64,000 bases of DNA, taken from NCBI RefSeq assembly GCF_012641395.1, contig NZ_JABAIH010000009.1, positions 62,001-126,000 of the forward strand. Direction: 5' to 3'. A program made the translations under genes and the position numbers. Shown one piece after another: positions 17,504-25,372 of the stretch. The stretch's first letter is position 1, and every line of letters starts with the position of its first letter. The stretch comes from Rhizobium sp. P32RR-XVIII (lineage in GTDB: Bacteria; Pseudomonadota; Alphaproteobacteria; Rhizobiales; Rhizobiaceae). Under the pieces are notes generated by a model. It was given only the letters and a program-made list of their open reading frames with translations. It did not search any database and was not told the DNA's origin.

Positions 17504-17660
17504 GGACTCTGTTTCTGTAGCGCTCTCGATCCTCTTCGGAGGCACCGGTCACTACATCCTGCCCGAGCACGCTCCGCGACGTTGGAGTGAGCCACGGCTT
17601 CGATGGATTTTCTTGTTCCCACAATAGCTTCGCTAGGCGCTCGATCTCGTCGTCTTTCAT
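17487..17660 (-). CDS. Small acidic/basic hypothetical protein (57 aa)
   Basis: From ATG 17660, with GGGAG seven bases upstream, the minus strand encodes MKDDEIERLAKLLWEQENPS, then KPWLTPTSRSVLGQ and a charged helix ending in RNGER. The composition is highly protein-like: an N-terminal amphipathic helix, a Pro/Trp turn and a C-terminal Arg/Glu helix. No family is recognised. Small helical proteins like this are common in rhizobial prophages. Confidence 0.55.
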   Translation of the reverse strand: MKDDEIERLAKLLWEQENPSKPWLTPTSRSVLGQDVVTGASEEDRERYRNRVRNGER

Positions 17661-17780
17661 GAGACGCTCCCAAGGTTAAGCCATGCCATCTGAAAAACGC
17701 ACGGCATGAGAAGTTCGCTCAAGCCCTCGCCAAAGCCAAGTTTCTCGGCGTCGACGGAGGCTTTGGGAATTTTGTTAGAG

Positions 17781-18062
17781 TTATCGGAACGGTGGATTCG
17801 CTTCGATCCAGCTGTCCGTGTCTTTGTGGTATCGCTCGTGCTTATGGTTGTGCGTCAACTCGGACACCATCAGCCTGTCGTTCTCCAGAAGGAATCGCTG
17901 ATAGTAATCGTGAACTTCGGCAGCCGTGTTGGCCACGTTTACGAGCCAACATGACAGCTGGTATTTGTGCGCTCCGTGGCGCATGAGGTCACGAAAGAGC
18001 GGCCGGTAAAGGGGTGCGCTCTCCTTCTTGACGAGCTCGAAAGTAAGGATGAACGGAGGCAT
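17781..18062 (-). CDS. Cas2/VapD-like ferredoxin-fold protein (tentative)
   Basis: This 93-residue protein starts at ATG 18062 after GGGAG. The order of predicted elements is a strand (PFILTFELVK), a helix (APLYRPLFRDLMRHGAHKY), a strand (LSCWLVNVAN), a helix (TAAEVHDYYQRFLLENDRLM) and a strand (VSELTHNH). This matches the beta-alpha-beta-beta/alpha layout of stand-alone Cas2/VapD/SinR-like proteins, some of which are RNases and toxins. No CRISPR array or cas1 is nearby, so a CRISPR role is not suggested. The His/Lys/Asp-rich tail is unusual. The fold assignment is by eye; function unknown. Confidence 0.45.
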   Translation of the reverse strand: MPPFILTFELVKKESAPLYRPLFRDLMRHGAHKYQLSCWLVNVANTAAEVHDYYQRFLLENDRLMVSELTHNHKHERYHKDTDSWIEANPPFR

Positions 18063-18270
18063 GCTCCCATCCTCTCTGCTACCGGGCCAGGAGGTGCAGG
18101 TACCGCCTTCCATGAATGCCGCCTCCGGGCACCGCGATGTCTTCAACCCACCGCTGGCTACCGCCGCCTTAAATAACGCACTCTAGCGGAAATTGGTTCA
18201 AGGCAGCACGCCGCTAGAAAATTCTTATCGCGAAGTGCGAAGGCTCCACGATCAGTACAAATGATTTTGC

Positions 18271-18460
18271 TCACTCTCGCCAATATAAACCGCGGTGGCG
18301 CCAGACATCCCTGATCTTCGCTTCGATCTCTTTGAGTGACCGCTCGTCAAAGTCTTGGTTCAAGGTCATAGCCAACGCATGCAAGTCCGTGATTATTCGG
18401 CCTTGCCTGCTCGGCCAGATCAGCCTGTCCATTGATTGCGGCCATAAGGTCGTCGTCCAT
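18271..18460 (-). pseudogene. Small hypothetical gene, frameshifted
   Basis: ATG 18460 follows GGAGG and begins MDDDLMAAINGQADLAEQA. The coding frame then shifts near 18405 to GRIITDLHALAMTLNQDFDE, then IEAKIRDVWRHRGLYWRE, and stops at 18271. The joined product is about 63 residues, helical and charged. No family is recognised; it is probably a phage-region gene. Confidence 0.45.
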
Positions 18461-18607
18461 CCCGTCCTCCAAGGTCCCAGGCACGGGGAACGCACGGCAT
18501 TAGACTTTGTTCTCCGGGGTAAGCCACCCTTCATTCACGGCGTGAAGTGGGTCAGCCGGACTAAAGCAGAGAGCTATCGATCGTCGGGATTTCGCCTGCC
18601 TCTACCC

Positions 18608-18796
18608 TCATCTTCGCTTGTGTAAGTGCGAACTCTTTGGCTTCTGGGTTCGGTGGAGGATCATCGCCAAGGCGGTTCTCGTGATCCGAAATCGGCCGCA
18701 GGAGGGGGAGATGAACTCGGCAATGTCTTCTATCCCCGATAGCTCCTCCTGGGCTGGTTCATCGGATATCGGGCAAGTGTCGCTGTACCAATTCAT
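18608..18796 (-). CDS. Small hypothetical ORF
   Basis: A 62-codon frame (begins MNWYSDTCPISDEPAQEELS) with an acidic N-terminal half and a basic C-terminal half. No motif or neighbour helps. It may be a gene remnant or a chance frame. Confidence 0.25.
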   Translation of the reverse strand: MNWYSDTCPISDEPAQEELSGIEDIAEFISPSCGRFRITRTALAMILHRTQKPKSSHLHKRR

Positions 18797-18886
18797 TCAC
18801 TCCTCCCCAGGTTGCATTGGAGGTTGGCGCAAGTGCTTCCCGGAGGCAAGATGGCTTCGCTAGCTGATTGTAAGTAGGAACACTTT

Positions 18887-19346
18887 TTGAGTGCCTTCGC
18901 GGAAAGCTTCGTCGTTGCCGATGCACCAGTGCCCTTGGTGAAGTTCTTCACACCAGCGGATGGTGACATCATCACCTTCGCAGGAGATACCAACCAGTAT
19001 GTGGTGGCCTCTGGTGACTCCGACGTATTAAACGCTGGCACGATCACGCTGCAGAATCCGGGCCGTCGTCAGGCTATCCGAGCCTCTGCGACGGCAATCA
19101 CCGTTGTCGGCAACTCCGCCCGCAACATGTTCTTCGCCCGCTCCGCCCTCGCTCTTGCGACCCGTGCCCCGGCGGCGGCGCAAGGCGATATGGCGGCCGA
19201 CCGCATCATCATCACCGATCCGCTCTCCGGTCTTTCCCGTCGAGCTCTCTTTTTACGAGCAGTATCGCCAGATCCAGTACGAGATCGCAGCGGCCTGGGG
19301 CTGCGCAGCGATCAAGAAGGACCACATCGGTCTGGTGCTTGGCTGA
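18887..19346 (+). pseudogene. P22-type phage coat protein, C-terminal fragment
   Basis: The frame begins in mid-protein (FAESFVVADAPVPLVKFFTP). It continues through DGDIITFAGDTNQYVVASGD, TITLQNPG and AITVVGNSARNMFFARSALA to DRIIITDPLSGLS. After a shift near 19225 it goes on as ELSFYEQYRQIQYEIAAAWG and ends HIGLVLG at 19346. This is the C-terminal region of P22-like major capsid proteins (gp5 family), which build the phage head. The N-terminal two thirds are missing and one indel is present. It identifies the ancestral prophage as a tailed phage. Confidence 0.7.
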
Positions 19347-19360
19347 CCGGTCTTAACACC

Positions 19361-19388
19361 GGCCGGGGCTTCGACCCCGGCCTAATTC
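19361..19388 (+). terminator. Terminator after the coat-protein relic
   Basis: GGCCGGGG (19361-19368) pairs perfectly with CCCCGGCC (19375-19382), loop CTTCGA, followed by TAATTCT. It starts 15 bp after the coat-protein stop, the usual place for a capsid-gene terminator. Confidence 0.65.
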
Positions 19389-19606
19389 TCGTCTGCTGAG
19401 GCTCGACCTGGTGAATTACCCTCAGGCTCGCTAATGGCTTGATTTAGGTTGATGTTCAGCAAGTGGCAGAGTTCTTCTGCCTCAGCCCTCCGGAGCCCCT
19501 TGAGTGGCGTTCCGGGTGGCATCTCGGCAAGCAGACTGGTGTGAGAGTCGACGACGTCCCAGCCGGTCAGCAAATTTCGCGTCAAGTTGTATCTGTTGGT
19601 GCTCAT
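19382..19606 (-). CDS. Small hypothetical protein (74 aa)
   Basis: An intact frame from 19606 (MSTNRYNLTRNLLTGWDVVD), with a helical middle (RRAEAEELCHLLNINLNQAI) and a polar tail. It converges on the coat-protein terminator. No family is recognised. It has moderately good codon character but no obvious ribosome site. Confidence 0.4.
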   Translation of the reverse strand: MSTNRYNLTRNLLTGWDVVDSHTSLLAEMPPGTPLKGLRRAEAEELCHLLNINLNQAISEPEGNSPGRASADEN

Positions 19607-19726
19607 CGGACAATCGAACGCAATCTCGGGCGGTTTGTTCCAAGCAAAAACTCATTCAACCGGAGAACGAACATGGAAACGAATAGGTTGATGCGATGTG
19701 GATTAGATGGGCTAAGAAGTTTTTCG

Positions 19727-21058
19727 CTACCGCAGAGCTTTGGCGCTGTAAGCGGCGGCCAAGAATTCCTCGTAGCCGGCAACCCTTGGCGACGACTGGT
19801 CGGGCGCTTCGTCAAGAAAGGTGCGAGCTTCGACGTTTAAATCCGACCCGGGTTTCACCAGGCGGACGAGCGGCGAGTATTGTGCTAACCACTGGTTTTT
19901 ATGTGTCTTCACGTCGAACAGTAGCGTTGGCACATGGCACAAAATGCTAAATATCGCCATGTGGAAACGACCGCCGATGTGCAGACAGCATCGGGACAAT
20001 GTCTCAGCAGCCTTCTCGATACTGGCGGTTTCAGCGAAGATACCGCCCCGTGCCACTATGTCCCGCTCGAATTCGGCGAGGCGATCAACGGCGTGCGTGA
20101 GGACTATGGGGCGCAGGGAAAGCGTGTCACATGCGTCAATTGCGGCTTTGAATATCGTGATGTCATCCGCCGCATCGTTGCGAGCGCCAGTGGTTATCAG
20201 ACAACCATCTCGCTCAGAGGCTTGGGACGGAGGGATGCGTAGAAAGGCGGCATCCGGCAGAAATCTTACATTGTGATGACTTGCCGATATTTCATCGCGT
20301 GCCGCAACGAACTTCAGCGTTTCGAACAGCATGCGAAGATAGACGTCCCGCTCGTCTGAGTAGATTGGGATGGTACCGTTCAAGACGGCATAGGGTATCC
20401 CTATTTGCTGTGCAAGGAGCGCTGGCGTGAAAAAGGTTGCAAGGCCCTCCATTGTCGTCTTGGGATCAAGAGAACCTTCCGGTTGGAGGACCACGAAACT
20501 GGACTCCATGATGGTACCGAGGGCGTTGTCGCCATAGCCAACCCGCAGACGGTTCTTGAGTTCATCTTGATCTGGATTTTTCACGGCGATGCTTATCGCG
20601 AAATCTTCTCGAAAGGCTGAGAACCGAAACCCAAGTGACGTGATCGCGGCTTCAGGGAAGATCTTGCGGATCTTATCTTTTAACCCTTGGCTCGTTAGCC
20701 GACATCCGATGTTGACCCGGAAGTCCGTGTCATTGAATAACGCCAGCTTGAAATTGCCGTTTGAACTTTTCGCCCGCGCCAATTCCTCGACGAATGTCCG
20801 GTAATGGGTCCAGAAGCCCGAAGTGTCGCCGGCAAGTTTTCTGTCACAGAGGTCGAGCGCGTGGCCATACATTTTCTCATCGACAAGCAATCCGACAGCT
20901 CGCCGAAGTTTGGCGTCCTGATGCGGCTTGTCCTTAACGGCCTCAAAGATGTGATTTGCGAACTTTTGCTTGTCTTTGCCTTTGCTGGCCTTGCCGAGGC
21001 GCCAATGAATGGCTGAAGAGATAGCGCTTAGCATGGCGGCCGAGAACCTTCTAAACAC
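19727..21058 (-). CDS. Polysaccharide pyruvyl transferase family protein
   Basis: A 443-residue protein with features of the pyruvyltransferase fold. An N-terminal helical extension (residues 1-100) is followed by LALFNDTDFRVNIGCRLTSQ, where a nucleotide-binding start (FND....N.GC) is characteristic, and near residue 375 by CCLHIGGRFHMAIFSILCHV, whose GGRFH signature is conserved in the family. Such enzymes transfer pyruvate from phosphoenolpyruvate to sugars of exopolysaccharide or teichuronic-type polymers. The gene is intact and stands alone, unlike the phage genes around it, so it may be cargo that alters the cell surface. The N-terminal 100 residues are not typical and may mediate partner binding. 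Confidence 0.75.
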   Translation of the reverse strand: MFRRFSAAMLSAISSAIHWRLGKASKGKDKQKFANHIFEAVKDKPHQDAKLRRAVGLLVDEKMYGHALDLCDRKLAGDTSGFWTHYRTFVEELARAKSSNGNFKLALFNDTDFRVNIGCRLTSQGLKDKIRKIFPEAAITSLGFRFSAFREDFAISIAVKNPDQDELKNRLRVGYGDNALGTIMESSFVVLQPEGSLDPKTTMEGLATFFTPALLAQQIGIPYAVLNGTIPIYSDERDVYLRMLFETLKFVAARDEISASHHNVRFLPDAAFLRIPPSQASERDGCLITTGARNDAADDITIFKAAIDACDTLSLRPIVLTHAVDRLAEFERDIVARGGIFAETASIEKAAETLSRCCLHIGGRFHMAIFSILCHVPTLLFDVKTHKNQWLAQYSPLVRLVKPGSDLNVEARTFLDEAPDQSSPRVAGYEEFLAAAYSAKALR

Positions 21059-21349
21059 ATCGAATGAAGAAAATCTAAAACTGCATAGACAGGTTTAGAG
21101 ATCAAGCGCTGAGTATTCAACGATAATCACTATCATTTGCCAGCGCCTGCTGAATTCGCTCCGGCCGATGAAGATAATCCGTAGGCATGTACTCGGTACA
21201 CTAGCCACCGCTCCCTGCGCCTTCTCCACCAAGGAACACCAATGAACCGCTCAAACTTTTACGCGGCGTTTCGCGGCCCCGCGGAGGCGGAGACCCTGCG
21301 TAGGGTCCCGGGCTGATGGTTTTTAGACCTCTTCGCTCCATCTCGTCTG

Positions 21350-21670
21350 TTACTCCTCTGTCTTTTGGACCTCACGGAAGCTCTCGATCTCTTCCGGCTC
21401 CTTCTCATCTATACGCGTAATCTCGTTCCTCGCCTCGCCCTGCGTATGAAGCAGTTGGTCTAGTTTGGCGTGAATGGCTTGGGTGTCTCGGTGCTCGGCG
21501 CGCTGGATGAACAACGTCATCAACCATGTGGCAAGCGTGGCAGCGCCATGCCACTCCAATGTCTTCGGGCTGAAGACGAGCCATCCGATGGCATAAAGGA
21601 ATACGATCACGAAAGCCGATGGACGAGCAGTCCAAGTACCTAGGTGTGTCAAAAAGGATTGCCACTGCAT
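21350..21670 (-). CDS. Low-affinity iron permease family protein
   Basis: ATG 21670 (MQWQSFLTHLGTWTARPSAF) has GGAGA about seven bases upstream; upstream in-frame ATG and TTG codons are less favourable. Of 106 residues, two hydrophobic segments (about 12-32 and 42-60) surround FSPKTLEWHGAATLATWLMT, and the hydrophilic tail contains EHRDTQAIHAKLDQLLH. This is the profile of the small low-affinity Fe permease family of Proteobacteria. Iron transport has not been shown for most members. Monocistronic and intact. Confidence 0.75.
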   Translation of the reverse strand: MQWQSFLTHLGTWTARPSAFVIVFLYAIGWLVFSPKTLEWHGAATLATWLMTLFIQRAEHRDTQAIHAKLDQLLHTQGEARNEITRIDEKEPEEIESFREVQKTEE

Positions 21671-21926
21671 CGGGTTCTCCATCCATTGCTGGAGCCGCAA
21701 CCCGCATCACGCATCCTAGTACCACCTGATGCCCCAAAGGCCACTCGCTGAGGCGGGCTTCACTTTCAGGAACACCCCACCATGCACGCACAACTTCCAC
21801 GCGGCGCTTCGCTGCGAGGGTGGAGACCCGGCATAGGGCTGGGGCCTTACCGGGTCTCCATGCCGCGCCGGGTCAGCCACCGGCGCAGCACATTCAATGC
21901 TGCGTTGGACGTCGATACAGACTTCT

Positions 21927-22061
21927 TTAGGAAAAGGCGAGGACCGGTGCAGAGATGATTGCCAGGGCAATGATCGAGGCCACTGCCAACTTAATTCTGC
22001 GGATACGCCGGGTACGCACACCAGTCCAGTCATAGACCATTTCGAAGATCCTCATGATCAT
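21927..22061 (-). CDS. Possible single-pass membrane peptide (44 aa)
   Basis: ATG 22061 opens MIMRIFEMVYDWTGVRTRRI, then a basic stretch and one hydrophobic helix (LAVASIIALAIISAPVLAF) up to the stop at 21927. Positive-inside topology is clear. No family. It may be a phage holin-like or host membrane peptide. Coding status is uncertain. Confidence 0.35.
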   Translation of the reverse strand: MIMRIFEMVYDWTGVRTRRIRRIKLAVASIIALAIISAPVLAFS

Positions 22062-22448
22062 CGGGCACAAGCGGAATCGACTTCCGGCATTGTGCTCACG
22101 CCAAGTCACTTGTTGCAAGTGGGACCGCCTATCGCGCCGGTTGCTTGCCTGAACCCTTCGACAACGATCTGGATCATCCAATGGATCCTGCAAAGGACGG
22201 GCGGCAAGTGTCGGTCTTTCTGTGAGCATCGTCGCGGAAAACCGCAATTGTCCCCGATATTCACAGGGCTCCCCTTGCTTTGGAAAGCAAAGTTCTGACA
22301 GAAAATGTAGGATTCACTCAGCCGTGAATTGCCGTGGCTCCAAAAACGGCGGGACGGTTGGCCCTTAGCTTGGACACCTTGGGTAGCCAACCATCCCCTT
22401 CTTGTCTTGCTCCAGTGGAGTGGAGCAGTCACGATGGGAACCCATATT
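22062..22448. other. No gene recognised
   Basis: Overlapping frames on both strands are mutually exclusive and without motifs. It probably carries the promoter of the KilA-N gene. No clear operator or terminator seen. Confidence 0.4.
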
Positions 22449-22889
22449 ATGGGAAATCTTCAAGTAGCTAGACTGAACTACCAGGGCCACGTCATCGCAG
22501 ACAAAGGCGACATGCTGTCCTTGACAGACATGTGGAAGGCAGCGGGCGGTGAAGACGCTCGCCGCCCAAGCGATTGGCTGGCGCTTTCCAGTACCAAGGA
22601 ATTCCGCGAGGCAGTGGAAGCGACTTTGGATGCCGGAAATCCCGGCATCCAAGTAAAGCGTGGCGGTCGCGGCGTCGGCGGCGAAACGTTCGCCCATTGG
22701 CAGATTGGCTTGGCCTATGCCAAATACCTTTCTCCTGACTTCCACATGTGGTGCAACACCCAGGTGCGTGCCGTTATTGAAGGGAAAGTTCCCGCTACCA
22801 TTCCGGCCAATGTCGTTGAAATGCTCCGACGCACTGACGGCATCGCCAAGATGCTCGCTCACACTTCATTGATCTGCCGGCGGCCATAA
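22449..22889 (+). CDS. KilA-N domain phage protein, C-terminus lost
   Basis: From ATG 22449 the frame reads MGNLQVARLNYQGHVIADKG, then LSLTDMWKAAGG, RRPSDWLALSSTKEF, and GRGVGGETFAHWQIGLAYAK. This is a KilA-N DNA-binding domain, found in phage antirepressors and regulators. The frame then continues with EMLRRTDGIAKMLAH and runs into a stop at 22889. There the neighbouring amidase coding sequence begins in another frame without a start. The C-terminal antirepressor part is therefore missing, probably by deletion joining this gene to the amidase. An ATG 15 bp earlier is an alternative start. Confidence 0.75.
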   Translation: MGNLQVARLNYQGHVIADKGDMLSLTDMWKAAGGEDARRPSDWLALSSTKEFREAVEATLDAGNPGIQVKRGGRGVGGETFAHWQIGLAYAKYLSPDFHMWCNTQVRAVIEGKVPATIPANVVEMLRRTDGIAKMLAHTSLICRRP

Positions 22890-23331
22890 GTGCTCGGAGC
22901 TCGACAAGGAGCACTATCACTTCATCGTCGAAGGCGACGGAAACGTAGTTCGCGGCGATCACACGATTGCCGACAACGTGAGCACCGTCAACGACGACTA
23001 TGCAGCTCATACCCTGCGGGCGAACACCGGCTCCATCGGCGTCTCCATGGCTTGCATGGCGGGAGCTGTCGAAAGCCCGTTCAATGCCGGCAAGTTCCCG
23101 ATGACGGAAACACAGTGGAACCGGGCGATAGAGGTCATCGCTCACCTCGCGGACTTCTACCATATCCCTGTCACCGATAAGACGATCCTCTCCCATGCGG
23201 AGGTGCAAACGAACCTTGGCATCCAGCAGCGCGGCAAGTGGGACGTGGCTCGGCTGCCGCTCGACCCCAAGACCGTCGGCGCCAAGGCTTGCGGCAACAA
23301 GATGCGGGAGCGCGTCAAGGAGCTGCTGTGA
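22888..23331 (+). pseudogene. Phage N-acetylmuramoyl-L-alanine amidase, 5'-truncated
   Basis: The frame is open from about 22888: KCSELDKEHYHFIVEGDGNV, then GSIGVSMACMAGAVESPF, WNRAIEVIAHLADFYHI, ILSHAEVQTNLGIQQRGKWD. It stops at 23331. The pattern fits phage amidase endolysins that cleave the bond between muramic acid and the stem peptide; the HAEV His would be a zinc ligand. The N-terminal strand with the first zinc His is missing, and no start codon precedes the conserved part (an internal ATG near 22978 would be too late). It is the first gene of the lysis cassette. Confidence 0.65.
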
Positions 23332-23621
23332 TGAAGTTCTTCATGGACCACAAAGCATCACCCGATTGGGCGGTTCGCCAGCGTATCATCATCCTGTCGC
23401 TGCTTTGGATTGCGGCGATCGTCACGTACCTGGCCGTCTGGGGGCGGCCGATCGCACTCAGCGACACCATCGCCATGAACCTGATCCTGCTCTTCGGCGG
23501 CATCATCGGCAGCTATGTCTTCGGCGCCGTGTGGGAGACGAACTCCGCCCGCAAGGTGGCCGTTGCCCAGCAGGCGATAGAGCAGGGCGAGGCCGACGCG
23601 ACTGTTGAGGTGAAGCCATGA
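23331..23621 (+). CDS. Phage holin-like two-helix membrane protein
   Basis: A 96-residue protein whose ATG overlaps the amidase stop (TGATG). A basic N-terminus is followed by two hydrophobic helices (about 18-40: IIILSLLWIAAIVTYLAVWG; 47-68: IAMNLILLFGGIIGSYVFGA) and a charged tail. Holins make lethal membrane lesions that release endolysin. The position between amidase and spanins supports the role; the sequence family is not one I can name. Its stop overlaps the next ATG (ATGA). Confidence 0.65.
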   Translation: MKFFMDHKASPDWAVRQRIIILSLLWIAAIVTYLAVWGRPIALSDTIAMNLILLFGGIIGSYVFGAVWETNSARKVAVAQQAIEQGEADATVEVKP

Positions 23622-23983
23622 TCTTTGGCCTATCGAAGCCCTTGGTCGCCGCCATCGCCGCGGGCCTGCTATTTCTCTTGGCAGCAGCTGGCGTTGCATA
23701 TCTCGCCGTTCGGGACATCCATTCCATGGTCGACCAGGCGGCAGCAAGCGCCACTGAGCTCGCCGATGCTTCGTGGACGGCGAAGCTCGAGAAGTCGAAC
23801 GCCGAAGCCAATCAGAAGATTACCGACCAGGCCATTCACGCCCTGCAAATCGAGGCGGAGGCTACCGCGCGCATCAATGCGGCATCACGGCAACTCGAAG
23901 AACTGAGGAAACGAAATGCAGCCTTACCTCATGGCGGCGATGTCAGCCTTACCGCTGATCGTGTCCGCTTGCTCCCAGACTAA
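23618..23983 (+). CDS. Rz-like inner-membrane spanin
   Basis: A 121-residue protein with one N-terminal transmembrane helix (PLVAAIAAGLLFLLAAAGVA, residues 8-27) and a long periplasmic coiled coil (EKSNAEANQKITDQAIHALQ ... ARINAASRQLEELRKRN). This is the layout of the inner subunit of two-component spanins, which fuse inner and outer membranes in the last step of lysis. The ATG overlaps the holin stop. A lipoprotein gene starts inside its 3' part in the +1 frame, as in the classical Rz/Rz1 pair. Confidence 0.75.
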   Translation: MIFGLSKPLVAAIAAGLLFLLAAAGVAYLAVRDIHSMVDQAAASATELADASWTAKLEKSNAEANQKITDQAIHALQIEAEATARINAASRQLEELRKRNAALPHGGDVSLTADRVRLLPD

Positions 23984-24101
23984 ACCAGAGCCGGTCGTCA
24001 TAACCAAGGTTGTGACGGCGACGCTTCCTCCTGCATGCCGACGGCCGGCGCCGGCGCTCTTGTCAATGATCAATTGGCATTACGCTAACAGTGAGTGGTG
24101 A
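23916..24101 (+). CDS. Rz1-like outer-membrane lipoprotein spanin
   Basis: This gene overlaps the end of the Rz-like gene by 68 bp in another frame. It encodes 61 residues with signal peptide MQPYLMAAMSALPLIVSACS (lipobox VSAC, Cys 19), followed by a Pro-rich part (TKPEPVVITKVVTATLPPAC). This is the expected anatomy of Rz1, the outer-membrane subunit. The last 20 residues (LLSMINWHYANSEW) look unlike an Rz1 tail, so the 3' end may have been replaced at the prophage boundary. Confidence 0.7.
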   Translation: MQPYLMAAMSALPLIVSACSQTKPEPVVITKVVTATLPPACRRPAPALLSMINWHYANSEW

Positions 24102-24292
24102 GTGGCAGTCGGAACAGCGACCAACCAGCTCAAAGGTACTGGTTCACTGTCGGGCGTCGGCCCGTCTCCGGGCCCTAGCCATCCGAACAGCCAAGCAAGC
24201 AGAAAAGCCACTGCGGCGGCGAGCACGATCAGGATCCACACACCCAACGTACGCCGTGGTGGCTTGCCGGAATATCGATCAGGATCACTCAT
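24080..24292 (-). CDS. Small single-pass membrane protein
   Basis: A 70-residue protein (begins MSDPDRYSGKPPRRTLGVWI) with a polar N-terminus, one helix (LIVLAAAVAFLLAWLFGWLG) and a Pro-rich tail. It is intact, convergent with the Rz1-like gene and overlaps it by 22 bp. It looks like a host gene next to the prophage end. No functional family recognised. Confidence 0.55.
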   Translation of the reverse strand: MSDPDRYSGKPPRRTLGVWILIVLAAAVAFLLAWLFGWLGPGDGPTPDSEPVPLSWLVAVPTATHHSLLA

Positions 24293-24440
24293 TGATCACT
24301 CCCGAAGCTGTTCGGGAACCGTGACCGCGCGGCACCAGGATGAGGGCGAATTATCACTGGTGGCTGAGATAGAGGGCTATCCGCGCGGCCATCATGAATA
24401 ACGCTAGGGATAGGCGAGCGTTCCAGTCGGCTAGGGTGCG

Positions 24441-24545
24441 GACAAAAGAAACCCCGCCTGCCGTGGAGAGTGGTTGCGGGGTCAGGTCGCCAGAACTGCT
24501 GCTGGCTGGATGCGCTGCTAGGAGAGGCAATATGCGCAATCCACC
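24441..24545 (+). repeat. Direct repeat R1, copy 1
   Basis: An ACCCCGC...GCGGGGT hairpin, then TCAGGTCGCC, and later GGCTGGATGCG and GCGCAATCC. The same order occurs at 26774-26870 with about 80 percent identity by eye. Confidence 0.65.
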
Positions 24546-24610
24546 AGTCAACGACCCGAGCAGGCTCTAGGTTCCAGTCCTGTAAACGAGCTGTCTGGGG
24601 GGACCAAGGG

Positions 24611-24913
24611 CTCGTCCAAAAGTGTCGGAGATGGCGAGCCCCTGGTCTTATGGCGACCGCGGATATTGGGTAACGTGGCCGTCACGGCGCTGTGCTTTGG
24701 GGGGCTACAGCGCCTAAAACTAAAGCTCCGGGGAGCCCGCTCGTCAATAATCAATCAGGGTTAAGCCAGTCGTTATCTGCCGATCGAAGGGCCCGCTCCT
24801 ACGGAAAAGCGAGCCCTTGCCGCGCCTCCTGTATCCCCTAGCCATTCAGCGCGGAATCGACCACGCGACATCCGGATAGGTGTCATCCGGTTGAACAGGA
24901 GGAACTGCCGCGC
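24611..24913 (+). repeat. Direct repeat R2, copy 1 (about 300 bp)
   Basis: Nearly the same sequence recurs at 26272-26577, including GGATATTGGGTAACGTGGCC, CTAAAACTAAAGCTCCGGGG and GGTTGAACAGGAGGAACTGC. The copies differ by scattered substitutions and small indels. They flank the Crp/Fnr gene in direct orientation. Confidence 0.85.
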
Positions 24914-25115
24914 CGCCCAGCATCCCAAAGGCATGGCCAGGGGTCGTCCTAAGCATCAAAAAGGACAGAGCCCTGCCGCAGATCACGGCGTCGAGGAGTT
25001 TGGGGCTTTGCTTCGGCCGCCGCGGTTTCCGGCTTGGGGGCAAAGGCGCTAAAAGAGTTAAGGCCTGATGTCCGCTGGACAATCATCAGTTAGGATTACC
25101 CAGGAGCTCACGAGA

Positions 25116-25145
25116 AAGGGCTCGCCATGACTGAAGCGAGCCCTT
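25116..25145. repeat. Perfect palindrome of the AAGGGCTCGC family
   Basis: AAGGGCTCGC (25116-25125) is exactly inverted at 25136-25145. Related hairpins are at 24787-24818 and 26447-26478 (one mismatch each) and, as a longer version, at 24602-24647. Confidence 0.7.
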
Positions 25146-25372
25146 GCCGCTCGGACCTGGAAGGGAAGTGAGGGACTGCGCACCCAAGCGGTCCACTGCC
25201 TCAACAATCTGAGTTCGACAATGTTCCTGAGCGGAAGCGCACAGTTGCCGATTAATCTGAGAACTGATGGAACAAATCTCGCATGGGACCATTGTACCCC
25301 GTCGGTTCAATTTCTACGGGTGTGGACCGCTTGGGAGACAATCTGCTCTTGCCCTTTTGGGAGGAGTGGAAA

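Larger units (their letters stand above)
24293..25372. other. Repeat-rich intergenic region
   Basis: There is no gene here. The stretch contains direct-repeat copies R1 and R2, and hairpins at 24451-24482, 24602-24647, 24787-24818 and 25116-25145. The last part carries the promoter region of the Crp/Fnr gene. Confidence 0.6.

Noticed and set aside
17781..18062. A CRISPR adaptation gene (cas2)
   Set aside because: Fold-level resemblance only; no cas1, effector genes or array in the window.
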